Positions 16,067 to 24,842 of a stretch of 64,000 bases of DNA are shown here, piece by piece. Position 1 is the stretch's first letter. Each line of letters begins with the position of its first letter. Source of the stretch: Alphaproteobacteria bacterium (lineage in GTDB: Bacteria; Pseudomonadota; Alphaproteobacteria; Sphingomonadales; Sphingomonadaceae); contig JAUHWC010000002.1 in assembly GCA_030424845.1 (NCBI GenBank), positions 62,001-126,000 on the forward strand, in the 5' to 3' direction. The translations under genes were made by a program, and so were the position numbers. Below the pieces are notes generated by a model, which saw only the letters and a program-made list of their open reading frames with translations, made no database searches and was not told the DNA's origin.

Positions 16067-17277
16067 CAGCTATCGAGGCTCAGCAACGATGTTTCGCTGG
16101 AGATTTCCCTGGCGGCCTGCGCCTGGCCTTCGGCCCGCGCGATGTAGCCCTTGGACTTCTCCACCTCGTCAGACAGGGTGTTGACCGTCTGCTTCATGGA
16201 CTCCAGCGCCCGCAGCTTGAAGCTGTCGACCTCGTCCATCGTGTCATAGATGTTCTGGAAGGCGCGTTGCAGCGTTTCCATCGGGATGGTGCTGGATGCC
16301 GCCTGCTCGTGGATCTGGGCGGTGTTGTCGCGCAACATCTGTCCCGTGGAATCGATGATCCCGGCGGTGGTTTCGTTGAGCGCGGTGATCTGGCCCAACA
16401 CCAGCTTCTGGTTGGTCATCGCCTGCGCCACGGTCACCGCCGTGCGCAGCGCGCCGACCGTGGTGCTGCTGGCACGATCGACACCCTTCACCAGCTCGAC
16501 ATTGTTCTTCTTGACGAGGTCCAGCGCAAGGTAGCCCTGCACCGATACCGCCATCTGCGTGAGCAGGTCCTGCTTGCGCTGGCGGACATAGAACAGCGCG
16601 GTTTCGCGGATCGCCTTGGCCTTTTCCGGATCGGTCGCATCCAGTTCCGCCGCCTTGTCCTCCAGCTTCTGGTCCAGCGTGCCGGAGATGTGGATCATCT
16701 GTTCCAGATTGCCCATCGCTTCCCACAGCTTCTGCCGCTCCACGTCGATCGCGGCATTGTCCATCAGCAGTTCGTCCTTGCCGCTGGAAAGGCGGGCAAG
16801 GATCGCCTGGATATGGCCCTGGGCGGAGGTGTAGCTGTCGAAATAATTCTTCAGCTTGTTGCCGAAGGGGATGATGCCGAACAGCTTGCGCCCGGTCATC
16901 TTGCCGCGGCGACCGGGATCGAGGTCTTCCACCGTGCGGCGCAGCTCGGCCAGGTTGGCCCCCACGCCGCTTTCCTGGTCCATCGCGCGAACCGGGCGAT
17001 CGAGGAAGCGGTTGGACATGCCGGCCGCCGCCATGATTTCCTTGCGGCCCATGTTGGTGATCTGGTCCACCTTCTTGCCGAAATCGGGAGACTTGGCATC
17101 CAGGCCCACCAGCTCCTCAACAAAGCTGTCCACCTTCACGTCGAGCGCGGACTTCTTTTCTTCCGACACGGGAACAAGACCCGCCGCCTTGTCGACCGAA
17201 ACAGCCGGCACCGGATCGGGCGGGGTCAGCTCCAGATCGGCTTCAACCCTGGTCGTCGTTTCGTTGCTGGTCGCCAT
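16066..17277 (-). CDS. Toxic anion resistance protein, TelA family
   Basis: The 403-residue protein is predominantly helical and matches TelA-family landmarks: KVDQITNMGRKEIMAAAGMS, GKMTGRKLFGIIPFGNKLKNY with FDSYTSAQGHIQAIL, DNAAIDVERQKLWEAMGNLE and a coiled C-terminal part (MKQTVNTLSDEVEKSKGYIA). The family is linked to tellurite or nitrogen-anion resistance and cell-envelope stress, but the mechanism is unclear. It is the promoter-proximal gene of a pair with the membrane protein downstream and is divergent from the DUF389 gene. Confidence 0.9.
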   Translation of the reverse strand: MATSNETTTRVEADLELTPPDPVPAVSVDKAAGLVPVSEEKKSALDVKVDSFVEELVGLDAKSPDFGKKVDQITNMGRKEIMAAAGMSNRFLDRPVRAMDQESGVGANLAELRRTVEDLDPGRRGKMTGRKLFGIIPFGNKLKNYFDSYTSAQGHIQAILARLSSGKDELLMDNAAIDVERQKLWEAMGNLEQMIHISGTLDQKLEDKAAELDATDPEKAKAIRETALFYVRQRKQDLLTQMAVSVQGYLALDLVKKNNVELVKGVDRASSTTVGALRTAVTVAQAMTNQKLVLGQITALNETTAGIIDSTGQMLRDNTAQIHEQAASSTIPMETLQRAFQNIYDTMDEVDSFKLRALESMKQTVNTLSDEVEKSKGYIARAEGQAQAAREISSETSLLSLDS

Positions 17278-17397
17278 TCCCTCAAATCCATCAATGATGC
17301 TCGGTTACTGTATTAGGAACACAAGACACGTATTTCAAGCGTTCCCTTTTTCAGTTGATACCAATATATCCTGCTTTTCCCGGGGAGGCGAATTCCA

Positions 17398-18912
17398 ATG
17401 GCAAGTGAAGGACCTGCATCGCGCCACTACAGCTTCGGCAACGTGCTGGTGACATGGCGGCGATGGTGGCGGATGGCGGTTACGGCAACCGTGAACCAGG
17501 CCGCCGTGATCGAGAAGCGGCGGGTCGAATGCGAGATCAGCTCGCGCTACCTGCTGATGCTGTGCATGTCCGCCGGGATCGCCACGCTGGGCCTGTTGCT
17601 GTCCTCCCCCGCAGTGGTGATCGGCGCCATGCTGCTATCCCCGCTGATGGACCCGATCATGGGCCTGGGCTTTGCGCTGGCCATCGGCGACTTCCAGTGG
17701 ATCAAGCAGTCTGCCCGGTCGCTGGCCATCGGCACCCTGCTGGCGGTGATCTTCTGCGCTCTACTGGTGTTCCTGTCTCCATTGCAGACGGTCACCAGCG
17801 AGATCGCCGCCCGCACGCAGCCCAACCTGTTCGACCTTGGCGTTGCCTTCTTTTCGGCCATTGCCGGTGCCTATGCGATGATCCGCGGGCGCGAGGGGAC
17901 AATCGTGGGGGTGGCCATCGCCACCGCGTTGATGCCGCCGCTGGCGGTGATCGGCTTCGGCCTTGCCACCTTCAACTGGACGGTCTTTTCCGGCGCGCTG
18001 CTGCTCTATGTCACCAACCTGATGACCATCGCGCTGACCGCAACGCTGATGGCACGCCTTTACGGCTTCCGCACCAACCTTTCCGAACGGCAGACAGCGT
18101 TCCAGACCTTCGTGATCGTGGCTGCATTCGTGGCACTGGCGATCCCGCTGGGCATTTCGCTCAGGCAGATCGCGTGGGAAGCCAATGCCACCCGGCAGAT
18201 CAACTCCGCCGTGCTGGACGCATTCGACAGCCGGGCGCGGCTTTCGCAGATCGACACCGATTTCAAGACAAGCCCGATCCAGGTTTCGGCAACAGTGCTG
18301 ACACCGCAGCTGGAAAGCGATGCCGAACGGATCACGGCACGTGCGATGAGCCGCACGCTGGGCACGCCGGTCGAAGTGAAGATCAATCAGTACCGCGTCG
18401 GCACCAGCGCACAGGCCGCCGAGCAGGCACAGCTGTCCGCCGCGCTGGCCAGCCAGGAGGCCGATCGCGAGGCGGCAGAGGAACTGGCCGAACGCCTCGC
18501 ACTGGTAGCAGGTGTCAGCCCCGATGAGGTGACGGTGGACCGCGAACGGCGACGGGCAACGGTTTCGGCAAGCCCGCTGGAAGGGGCCACCCTGGCCGCT
18601 TATGCCGAGCTGGAACGCCGCATCGAGGCCAGCGAGCCGGAGGACTGGGAGATCCGCCTTGAACCGCCGCTCAAGCCATTGCCGCAAATATCCTTCGACG
18701 GAGAGGAAATTTCCCCCGCAGGGCAGGAAGCGCTTGGCCTTGCCGAATGGGCGATCAAGCGGCTCGGCCTGCCCGTTCGCATCAGCGGCCGTGCCGATGC
18801 GGTGGAAGCGGTGCGCCTGGCCTTTGCCGAGCGGGGCATTACCGTGCAAACCGATCCCGGCCGCGCGGGTTCCGATGACGTGACCGTGCAATGGAGCACC
18901 CAAGTCCAGTAA
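17398..18912 (+). CDS. DUF389 membrane protein
   Basis: The 504-residue protein starts with a short cytoplasmic part, then six or more membrane helices covering about residues 50-260. The DUF389 signature is SSPAVVIGAMLLSPLMDPIM with GLGFALAIGD after it, and GTIVGVAIATALMPPLAVIG later. The C-terminal half (after about residue 270) is soluble and repetitive in composition (AEQAQLSAALASQEADREAA). DUF389 proteins are presumed transporters or channels of unknown substrate. A 120-bp gap to the divergent TelA gene is AT-richer than the surroundings and probably holds the promoters. Confidence 0.88.
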   Translation: MASEGPASRHYSFGNVLVTWRRWWRMAVTATVNQAAVIEKRRVECEISSRYLLMLCMSAGIATLGLLLSSPAVVIGAMLLSPLMDPIMGLGFALAIGDFQWIKQSARSLAIGTLLAVIFCALLVFLSPLQTVTSEIAARTQPNLFDLGVAFFSAIAGAYAMIRGREGTIVGVAIATALMPPLAVIGFGLATFNWTVFSGALLLYVTNLMTIALTATLMARLYGFRTNLSERQTAFQTFVIVAAFVALAIPLGISLRQIAWEANATRQINSAVLDAFDSRARLSQIDTDFKTSPIQVSATVLTPQLESDAERITARAMSRTLGTPVEVKINQYRVGTSAQAAEQAQLSAALASQEADREAAEELAERLALVAGVSPDEVTVDRERRRATVSASPLEGATLAAYAELERRIEASEPEDWEIRLEPPLKPLPQISFDGEEISPAGQEALGLAEWAIKRLGLPVRISGRADAVEAVRLAFAERGITVQTDPGRAGSDDVTVQWSTQVQ

Positions 18913-18931
18913 GCGAACCGAGGCCCGAACC

Positions 18932-19327
18932 ATGTCTGCCGAACTGACCGTCCTTGTCCTGTCCACCCTGCTGTTGCTGGCCCATGTCATGCTGGCGATC
19001 CGCTTCAAGACGAAGCAGTACGGCGTGGACTGGAACATGGGCGCGCGCGACGAGGACCTGCCACCGCTCAACGCCGTGGCTGCACGGCTGGAACGCGCGC
19101 GGGACAATTTCCTCGAAACCTACCCTGTTGCCATCATCGCCTTGCTGGCGGTGGAGATCACCGGCACGTCGAGCCCAGCAACCGCCGCCGCTGCCTGGGC
19201 CTGGCTCTGCGCCCGGATCATCTACCTGCCGCTCTATTGGGCAGGCGTGCCGAAGGTGCGCACCCTGGCATGGGGCGCGGGGCTGCTGGCACTGCTGGTC
19301 CTGATCGGCAGCCTGCTGCTGAGCTGA
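18932..19327 (+). CDS. MAPEG-family membrane protein
   Basis: The 131-residue protein has about four membrane helices and the MAPEG signature (RLERARDNFLETYPVAIIAL, with the conserved R-x-x-N-F-x-E-x-x-P pattern). Eukaryotic members are glutathione transferases and eicosanoid enzymes. Bacterial short members have no assigned substrate. It follows the DUF389 gene by 19 bp on the same strand. Confidence 0.85.
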   Translation: MSAELTVLVLSTLLLLAHVMLAIRFKTKQYGVDWNMGARDEDLPPLNAVAARLERARDNFLETYPVAIIALLAVEITGTSSPATAAAAWAWLCARIIYLPLYWAGVPKVRTLAWGAGLLALLVLIGSLLLS

Positions 19328-19340
19328 CGGCCCGCGGCGT

Positions 19341-21068
19341 TCAGGCTGCCAGCTGGATCGGCTCGATCTCGCCCGACAGGTAGAGCTTCTTGGCCTTGGC
19401 GCGGCTGAGCTTGCCCGAGGACGTGCGCGGCAACGTGCGCGGCGGCACGAGTTCGACAACGCAGTTCATGCCGGTGACGGCACGCACCTTGTCGGCAATC
19501 TCGTCACGCAGTTTCAGGCGCTCGTCCGGGTCGGTCACGCGGCAATGCACCAGCACGGCAGGGGCTTCCTCGCCACTCTCGGTCTCGATCGCGAAGGCCG
19601 CGATATCGCCGTGGTTGAAGCCGGGAAGCTGTTCCACGGCCCATTCGATATCCTGCGGCCAGTGGTTCTTGCCGTTAATGATGATCATGTCCTTCGCCCG
19701 GCCGACGATGAACAGGTAGCCATCGGCAAGATAGCCCATGTCACCGGTATCGAGCCAACCATCGACGAGGCATTCGTCCGTCGCTTCCTGGTTTCGGAAG
19801 TAGGAATGCATCACGCTGGGGCCACGGCACCAGACCTTGCCGATCTGGTGGTCGGCCTTCACTTCGCCGTTCTCGCCGCGGATTTCCACGTCCATGTCGG
19901 GCAGCGGCTTGCCGCAGTTCACGATGGCGCGATAGCGGGCCGGGCGCGACAGGTCGCGGCTTGTGCCGGACAGGCGCTCTTCTTCCACGAGTTCAACACG
20001 GATGCCCTCTCCCGGCGGCATCACCGTGACCGCCAGGGTCGCTTCGGCAAGGCCGTAGGACGGCGTGAAGGCACTGGCCTTGAAGCCGGCATCGGCAAAG
20101 GCGTTGACGAAGTTCTGCATCACGTCCGGACGGATCATGTCCGCGCCATTGCCCGCAAGGCGCCAGCGCGACAGGTCGAAGCGTTCGGCCACGTTCGTCT
20201 GGCTGGAAACACGGCGCGCGCAAATGTCATAGCCGAACGTCGGCGAATAGCTGAGCGTGGTACCCTTGTTGCGGCTGATCAGGTCCAGCCAGGCTAGCGG
20301 GCGGCGGGCGAAATGTTCGGTCTTGAGGTAATCGACCGAAACCTGGTTGGCGATGAGCGACAGGAAACAGCCGACAAGGCCCATGTCGTGATACCACGGC
20401 AGCCAGCTGGCCACGCGGTCATTGGTGCCGATATCCATGCTGGCGGCATGGCCGTAAAGATTGTGCAGCAGCGCCTTGTGCGTGACCGCGACGCCCTGCG
20501 GGAAGCGGGTGGAGCCGCTGGAATACTGCAGGTAGCAGATATCCTCAGGATCGGCCTTGGGCAGATCTGCCACCGGTGCCGGGCGCTGGGCCAGCACATC
20601 CCAGGGAATGCCTTCGCAGCCCTGCCGCTCTGCCGCCGCGCCAGCCATGTCGGCGATTTCCGGCGGGTAGATCAGCATCTTCGGGTCAGAGCTCTGCAAC
20701 TGCACCGCCAGCTGGTCGATATAGCTTTCCTTGCCACCGAAGGTGGTGGGCAAAGGCAGTGGTACCGGCCATGCGCCGACATAGGTGCAGGCACAGAACA
20801 GCGCCGCGAAATCGGGGCCGGTTTCCGCGATCAGCGCCACCCGGTCAGCCTTACCGATGCCGGCATCGACCAGCCGATATGCCATCTGCATGGCATCCTC
20901 GCGCATCTCGGAATAGGGATAGACACGCTGCAGGTCGCCGCGCATGTCATGGAAGTTCAGGCCCTTCTTGCTCCTTGCCGCGTAATCGATCGCGTCATTG
21001 AAGGTGGCAAAATCGGCACGAATGCGAGGCAGCTCGCAATCGTTGGGCGTGGGTGTCAGTTCGGTCAT
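19341..21068 (-). CDS. Fatty acyl-AMP ligase (FAAL)
   Basis: From ATG 21068 the protein has about 575 residues, typical of FAALs. Adenylation motifs visible are YLQYSSGSTRFPQGVAVTH (A3), SWLPWYHDMGLVG (the FAAL-typical block), the AYS-like PSYGLAEATLAVTV and DTGDMGYLADGYLFIVGRAKDMIIINGKN. FAALs activate fatty acids as acyl-adenylates and hand them to acyl carrier proteins and not to CoA. No carrier protein or polyketide synthase is adjacent, so the acceptor is unknown. An upstream ATG at 21089 is an alternative start. It is divergent from recX. Confidence 0.9.
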   Translation of the reverse strand: MTELTPTPNDCELPRIRADFATFNDAIDYAARSKKGLNFHDMRGDLQRVYPYSEMREDAMQMAYRLVDAGIGKADRVALIAETGPDFAALFCACTYVGAWPVPLPLPTTFGGKESYIDQLAVQLQSSDPKMLIYPPEIADMAGAAAERQGCEGIPWDVLAQRPAPVADLPKADPEDICYLQYSSGSTRFPQGVAVTHKALLHNLYGHAASMDIGTNDRVASWLPWYHDMGLVGCFLSLIANQVSVDYLKTEHFARRPLAWLDLISRNKGTTLSYSPTFGYDICARRVSSQTNVAERFDLSRWRLAGNGADMIRPDVMQNFVNAFADAGFKASAFTPSYGLAEATLAVTVMPPGEGIRVELVEEERLSGTSRDLSRPARYRAIVNCGKPLPDMDVEIRGENGEVKADHQIGKVWCRGPSVMHSYFRNQEATDECLVDGWLDTGDMGYLADGYLFIVGRAKDMIIINGKNHWPQDIEWAVEQLPGFNHGDIAAFAIETESGEEAPAVLVHCRVTDPDERLKLRDEIADKVRAVTGMNCVVELVPPRTLPRTSSGKLSRAKAKKLYLSGEIEPIQLAA

Positions 21069-21199
21069 AGAAGTAAGGGCAACCCTCATTCTGCGCGCTT
21101 CTGTGGCGCATCCCCAAATCCAGAAAGGGGGTATCGGCGCAAGGCCGCCCCCGTGTCAATCTTTCCCATTTGATAGGAAGTGTGGCACGAATAAGGCCA

Positions 21200-21787
21200 A
21201 TGGCGGGTAATAGACAAGAGTGTAAGCAGCAAAGGAGGGCAAAAAAGCCTCTCGATCCAGCGCGTTTGCGCGATCTGGCGCTGTCCTATGTCGCCCGATA
21301 CGCCACCTCTTCGGCCAAGCTGGAGCGTTATCTTGCCCGCAAGCTGCGCGAGCGCGGATGGGATGAAAACGAGCAAGCACGACCCGATATCCAGGGCCTT
21401 GTCAGCCGCTATGCGGAACTCGGCTATATCGATGATGAAGGATTCGCCCGCTCGAAAAGCGCCAGCCTGATGCGACGCGGATACGGCAAGCGGCGGGTGG
21501 AGCAGGTGCTCGGGCAGGACGGCATCTCCCCGCTCATGCGTGAAGATGTGGCCCCGGCAGAGGCCGAACTGCGCCATGCCGCGCTGGCGCTGGCCAAGAA
21601 GCGGCGCTTCGGGCCATTCGGCAGGGAGGCACCCGATCCTGCAAGAAGGGAAAAGCAGGTCGCGGCCATGCTGCGGGCTGGCCACGATCTCGACAGCGCG
21701 CGCAAAATGGTTGATGCACAAAGCGAAACCGCGGCCGAGGAATGGGCGCATGAACTGGATGAGGAAATCCCCGATGCAGATTGGTAA
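21200..21787 (+). CDS. recX: Regulatory protein RecX
   Basis: The 195-residue protein starts at ATG 21200 after an ATAAGG ribosome site. It has three-helix repeats typical of RecX: LRDLALSYVARYATSSAKLE, LVSRYAELGYIDDEGFARSK and RRVEQVLGQDGISP, with a longer basic N-terminus. RecX binds RecA filaments and limits strand exchange. recA is not adjacent, which is common in alphaproteobacteria. Its 3' end overlaps the DUF192 gene by 14 bp. Confidence 0.87.
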   Translation: MAGNRQECKQQRRAKKPLDPARLRDLALSYVARYATSSAKLERYLARKLRERGWDENEQARPDIQGLVSRYAELGYIDDEGFARSKSASLMRRGYGKRRVEQVLGQDGISPLMREDVAPAEAELRHAALALAKKRRFGPFGREAPDPARREKQVAAMLRAGHDLDSARKMVDAQSETAAEEWAHELDEEIPDADW

Positions 21788-22277
21788 GGCGCTGCGCATG
21801 GCCAGCATCGCCGTGGCGGCAATGCTGGCGGCCTGCTCCACCCAGGCAGCGACCGAGAACACCGCAGCCCCGGCGCAGGCGGGGGCCGCGGTCCATCCGC
21901 AGTCCGGGCTGGAACTCACGGCGCTGACCATCACCACGCAGGAGGGGGCCGAACACGCCTTCACCGTGGAAGTGGCCGCAACGCAGGAGGAACAGCGCCA
22001 GGGCCTGATGTTCCGCACATCGATGGGACCGGACGAAGGAATGATCTTCCCTTTCCCGCGCGCGCGCATCGCCAGTTTCTGGATGCGCAACACGGTGATC
22101 TCGCTGGACATCATCTTCATCGGCCCGGACGGCCGTATCCTCAATATTGCCGAGAACACCGTCCCCTATTCGGAGGAATCGGTGCGCTCGATCGGCCCGG
22201 CGGGCGCGGTTCTGGAACTGAATGGCGGACGCACGGCCGAACTGGGGATCAAGGCCGGCGATCTGGTCGAGTGGTGA
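21774..22277 (+). CDS. DUF192 lipoprotein
   Basis: The ATG at 21774 overlaps the recX end and follows GAGGAAA. The 167-residue product has a lipoprotein signal (MQIGKALRMASIAVAAMLAA followed by Cys) and then the DUF192 domain with QRQGLMFRTSMGPDEGMIFP, FWMRNTVISLDIIFIG and VLELNGGRTAELGIKAGD. The family is periplasmic and of unknown biochemical role. The conserved W-M-[KR]-N-T motif is present. Confidence 0.9.
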   Translation: MQIGKALRMASIAVAAMLAACSTQAATENTAAPAQAGAAVHPQSGLELTALTITTQEGAEHAFTVEVAATQEEQRQGLMFRTSMGPDEGMIFPFPRARIASFWMRNTVISLDIIFIGPDGRILNIAENTVPYSEESVRSIGPAGAVLELNGGRTAELGIKAGDLVEW

Positions 22278-22322
22278 TCTAGAGGCTTTTCCAAGGCCCC
22301 AAAATATACTAACCGCGCCCTC

Positions 22323-22721
22323 ATGAATTTCCTGATGAAGATCTTCACCTGGTGGGACGGCGCCACGATCGGCACGCTCCTGTGGTCTGCGCGCAATGGC
22401 GAGCATGTCGGCACCGACGCGCAAGGCAACAAGTACTATCGCTCCAAGAAGGTGAAGGACGGCGGTCGCGAGCGGCGCTGGGTCATCTACGATGGCGCCA
22501 ATGATGCCAGCCGGGTTCCGGCCGAATGGCACGGCTGGCTGCACGGTTCCTATGACGAACTGCCCGAAAGCCACTTGCCCCCGCCGCGCATCTGGGAAGC
22601 CGATTTCACGCCCAACGCCACTGGCACTGCGCAGGCTTATCGCCCGGCCGGCGCCCTGGAACGTGGCGGCAAGCGCGCCCGCGCCACAGGCGATTACGAA
22701 GCCTGGACGCCCGACGCGTGA
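22323..22721 (+). CDS. NDUFA12-like accessory subunit of respiratory complex I
   Basis: The 132-residue protein has the NDUFA12/B17.2 pattern: FTWWDGATIGTLLWSARNGE, HVGTDAQGNKYYRSKKV, RRWVIYDGANDASRVPAEWH and GWLHGSYDELPE. In alphaproteobacteria and mitochondria this supernumerary subunit binds the peripheral arm of NADH:quinone oxidoreductase. The location apart from the nuo operon is normal. The stop overlaps the next gene by 4 bp. Confidence 0.92.
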   Translation: MNFLMKIFTWWDGATIGTLLWSARNGEHVGTDAQGNKYYRSKKVKDGGRERRWVIYDGANDASRVPAEWHGWLHGSYDELPESHLPPPRIWEADFTPNATGTAQAYRPAGALERGGKRARATGDYEAWTPDA

Positions 22722-23236
22722 GGCACTTGCGGTTCGCCGCTGCACCCCTCGTGCTGCTTGCCTTGGCAGCTTGCGGTGGCGATGCGCCTGAACCGGAAGC
22801 AGAGCAGACGGAAATCCCCGAGGAACTGGCTGGGGAAGCGCTCCCCACGCTTGACGTGGATGGCAGCATCGGCACGCCGCTGGAACAGCGGGTGGCCACG
22901 CTGGGGCTGATCAACAAGCGCAACAATATCAGCCGCGATATCGAACTGCGCCCGGGGGAACAGCAGCGGATCGACGATGTCATCATCCGCCTTTCCAGCT
23001 GCGAGCGCGCGCCGCCGTGGGAGACACCGCCACTGACCGGCGCTTTCGTGCAGGTGCTGGTGCAGGAGCGCGAGGATGTCGATTCGGAACTTGAATGGAA
23101 CCGGATATTCTCGGGCTGGCTCTACAAGGAAGCGCCTGCCGTGAACGTGGTGGAACACCCGATCTACGATGTGTGGATGAAGGATTGCGCGATGAGCTTC
23201 CCGGGTGAAGAGGAGCCCGCCTCCTCCAGCAACTGA
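22718..23236 (+). CDS. DUF2155 lipoprotein
   Basis: It starts at GTG 22718, overlapping the NDUFA12 stop (GTGA). The 172-residue protein has a lipoprotein signal (MRHLRFAAAPLVLLALAAC) and the DUF2155 core (VATLGLINKRNNISRDIELR, VIIRLSSCERAPPWETPPLT, FSGWLYKEAPAVNVVEHPIY, VWMKDC). The two internal Cys residues may form a disulfide. The family is alphaproteobacterial and periplasmic, with unknown function. Its last 73 bp overlap the convergent aat gene. Confidence 0.92.
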   Translation: MRHLRFAAAPLVLLALAACGGDAPEPEAEQTEIPEELAGEALPTLDVDGSIGTPLEQRVATLGLINKRNNISRDIELRPGEQQRIDDVIIRLSSCERAPPWETPPLTGAFVQVLVQEREDVDSELEWNRIFSGWLYKEAPAVNVVEHPIYDVWMKDCAMSFPGEEEPASSSN

Positions 23237-23859
23237 GCATGCGCGGCAGGCAGGTCTGCCGCAAAACCATCGGAACAGGCGCGGGTGAGCAACGCCCCGT
23301 ATTCATCGCGGGTCACCGTGATCGCCCCCAGCGATTCGAGGTGTTCGGTGATGAACTGGCAATCGAGCAGCCGGTATCCCGCCCGTCGCATCAGCGCCAC
23401 AAGCCAGGTAAGCGCCACCTTGCTGGCATTGTCCGCGCGGCTGAACATGCTTTCCCCGCAGAACACCCTGTCAAAGCTGACACCATAGAGCCCGCCCACC
23501 AGTGCATCGCCCTGCCAGCATTCGATCGAATGGGCATGGGCCGCCATGTGCAGCGCCTTGTAGCTCGCCTCGATCCGTGCGTTGATCCAGGTGTCCGGGT
23601 GGTCCTCGCGCGGCTCGGCACAAGCGGCGATAACTCCGGCAAAATCGCGATTGCAGGTAACGGTATAGCGATCCTGCCGGACGATCTTGGCGAGCGAGCG
23701 CGACAAGCGGAAGCCATCGAGCGGAAAGATGCCCCGTTCACGCGGTTCGACCCAGAAGATCTCCTCGTCCTCCCGCGAATCGGCCATGGGGAACACCCCG
23801 CTGCGATAGGCCAGCAGCAGGGTCTCGACCGGCACGATCTGGGGCAAGGGCGCGTGCAT
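23164..23859 (-). CDS. aat: Leucyl/phenylalanyl-tRNA-protein transferase
   Basis: The 231-residue protein carries the Aat signatures: LLAYRSGVFPMADSREDEEI, FWVEPRERGIFPLDGFRLSR, TWINARIEASYKALHMAAHA, HSIECWQGDALVGGLYGVSF and FCGESMFSRADNASKVALTW. It transfers Leu or Phe from tRNA to N-terminal Lys/Arg of proteins, tagging them for the ClpAP N-degron pathway. The C-terminal tail (after AADLPAAHAQLL) extends across the convergent end of the DUF2155 gene, giving a 73-bp overlap on opposite strands. Confidence 0.95.
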   Translation of the reverse strand: MHAPLPQIVPVETLLLAYRSGVFPMADSREDEEIFWVEPRERGIFPLDGFRLSRSLAKIVRQDRYTVTCNRDFAGVIAACAEPREDHPDTWINARIEASYKALHMAAHAHSIECWQGDALVGGLYGVSFDRVFCGESMFSRADNASKVALTWLVALMRRAGYRLLDCQFITEHLESLGAITVTRDEYGALLTRACSDGFAADLPAAHAQLLEEAGSSSPGKLIAQSFIHTS

Positions 23860-23895
23860 CGCCGCCCTTCTAGCACGTCAATGCATTCTCGTCGC

Positions 23896-23922
23896 TTGCC
23901 ATTGATGCCAAGGCGATATAGA
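23896..23922 (+). promoter_or_regulatory. Candidate promoter of tRNA-Trp
   Basis: TTGCCA at 23896-23901 and TATAGA at 23917-23922 resemble -35 and -10 boxes with a shortish 15-bp spacer. The mature tRNA begins 16 bp after the -10 box. Confidence 0.4.
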
Positions 23923-23937
23923 GGGCCGGTCCGCTGC

Positions 23938-24013
23938 AGGGGTGTAGCTCAGTTGGTAGAGCATCGGTCTCCAAAACCGAGGGCCACGGGTTCGAATCCT
24001 GTCACCCCTGCCA
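23938..24013 (+). tRNA. tRNA-Trp (CCA)
   Basis: A 76-nt cloverleaf: acceptor AGGGGTG pairs with CACCCCT, the D arm is GCTC...GAGC, the anticodon arm TCGGT-CTCCAAA-ACCGA exposes CCA, the T arm is ACGGG-TTCGAAT-CCTGT, the discriminator is G and the 3' CCA is encoded. Proximity to secE-nusG and rplK-rplA is the usual bacterial neighbourhood for tRNA-Trp, though here other genes intervene. Confidence 0.97.
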
Positions 24014-24098
24014 TTTTCCCGGCCGTTGCTGACAAGTCCTGAAGGCCGGGCAAATCCGCCAGCATTGCCAATTGTCTCCGGGCTGGTGAGCCTGCCCC

Positions 24099-24842
24099 AT
24101 GAGCATGTTGCAGAAGTTCCGCCACTTTTCCGTTCGTTACGGCGTCCTGCACGCCGCAGCCGCTGGCATCGGACGCAAGAAGTTCGGCGTGTGGAAGCTG
24201 GCAGGGCCGCTGGTTTCGCGCGGCTATGCGCGCACCTATTGCCGCAAGGCCGGGCCACGGGGCCTCAACCTGGGTTCGGGATCGAACCTGATCGAGGGCA
24301 TGCTGAACGTCGATATCGATCCGCGCGCCGATAGCTGGTGCGACCTCACCAGGCCGCTCGCCTTTCCCGACGAAGCCTTCGACGTGATCTTTTCCGAAGA
24401 AGTGCTGGAGCATGTGGACGAGGTGCAAGGCGCTCGCCTGCTGGCGGAATGCTGGCGGGTGATGAAGCCCGGCGGTCGCATACACATCGCCACGCCCGGC
24501 CTGGATTACTTTGCCGCCCGCGTGGCGGAGAAGGACCCCGAGGGCGAGGCGATAAACGCGATCTTCTATGAACACGGCCACCGCTTCATCTATTCGCAGC
24601 AGCGGCTGGAGAAGGCCCTGTCATCAGCCGGCTTCGCTGGCGTGACCTTCTATGGCTAAAAGGATCCCGCAGCCCTTCTGGGCCAGCATGACAGCCATGC
24701 CGACCGCTTCGATCACGATCCGGCCATCTCGCTTTATGTCGAGGCGTCAAAGCCCGGCAGCGGTGCCCAGACGCAAGCCTTCAAGGCGCGGGGACAAGTG
24801 AAGGGAGCGCGCCGCGACACGCTCCCTCCTCGCCATTCTTAA
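24099..24842 (+). pseudogene. SAM-dependent methyltransferase broken by an in-frame TAA
   Basis: The frame from ATG 24099 encodes a class I methyltransferase: GLNLGSGSNLIEGMLNVDID is the SAM-binding loop, VIFSEEVLEHVDEV is the post-strand-4 motif and WRVMKPGGRIHIATPGLDY is the family signature. A TAA at 24657 stops it at 186 residues. The same frame then continues for 60 codons to TAA at 24840 with plausible family C-terminal sequence (HADRFDHDPAISLYVEASKP). One base change (for example CAA or GAA to TAA) would explain it. The truncated protein keeps the SAM-binding fold but loses its last strands, so it may be inactive. Sequencing error is possible. Confidence 0.75.
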
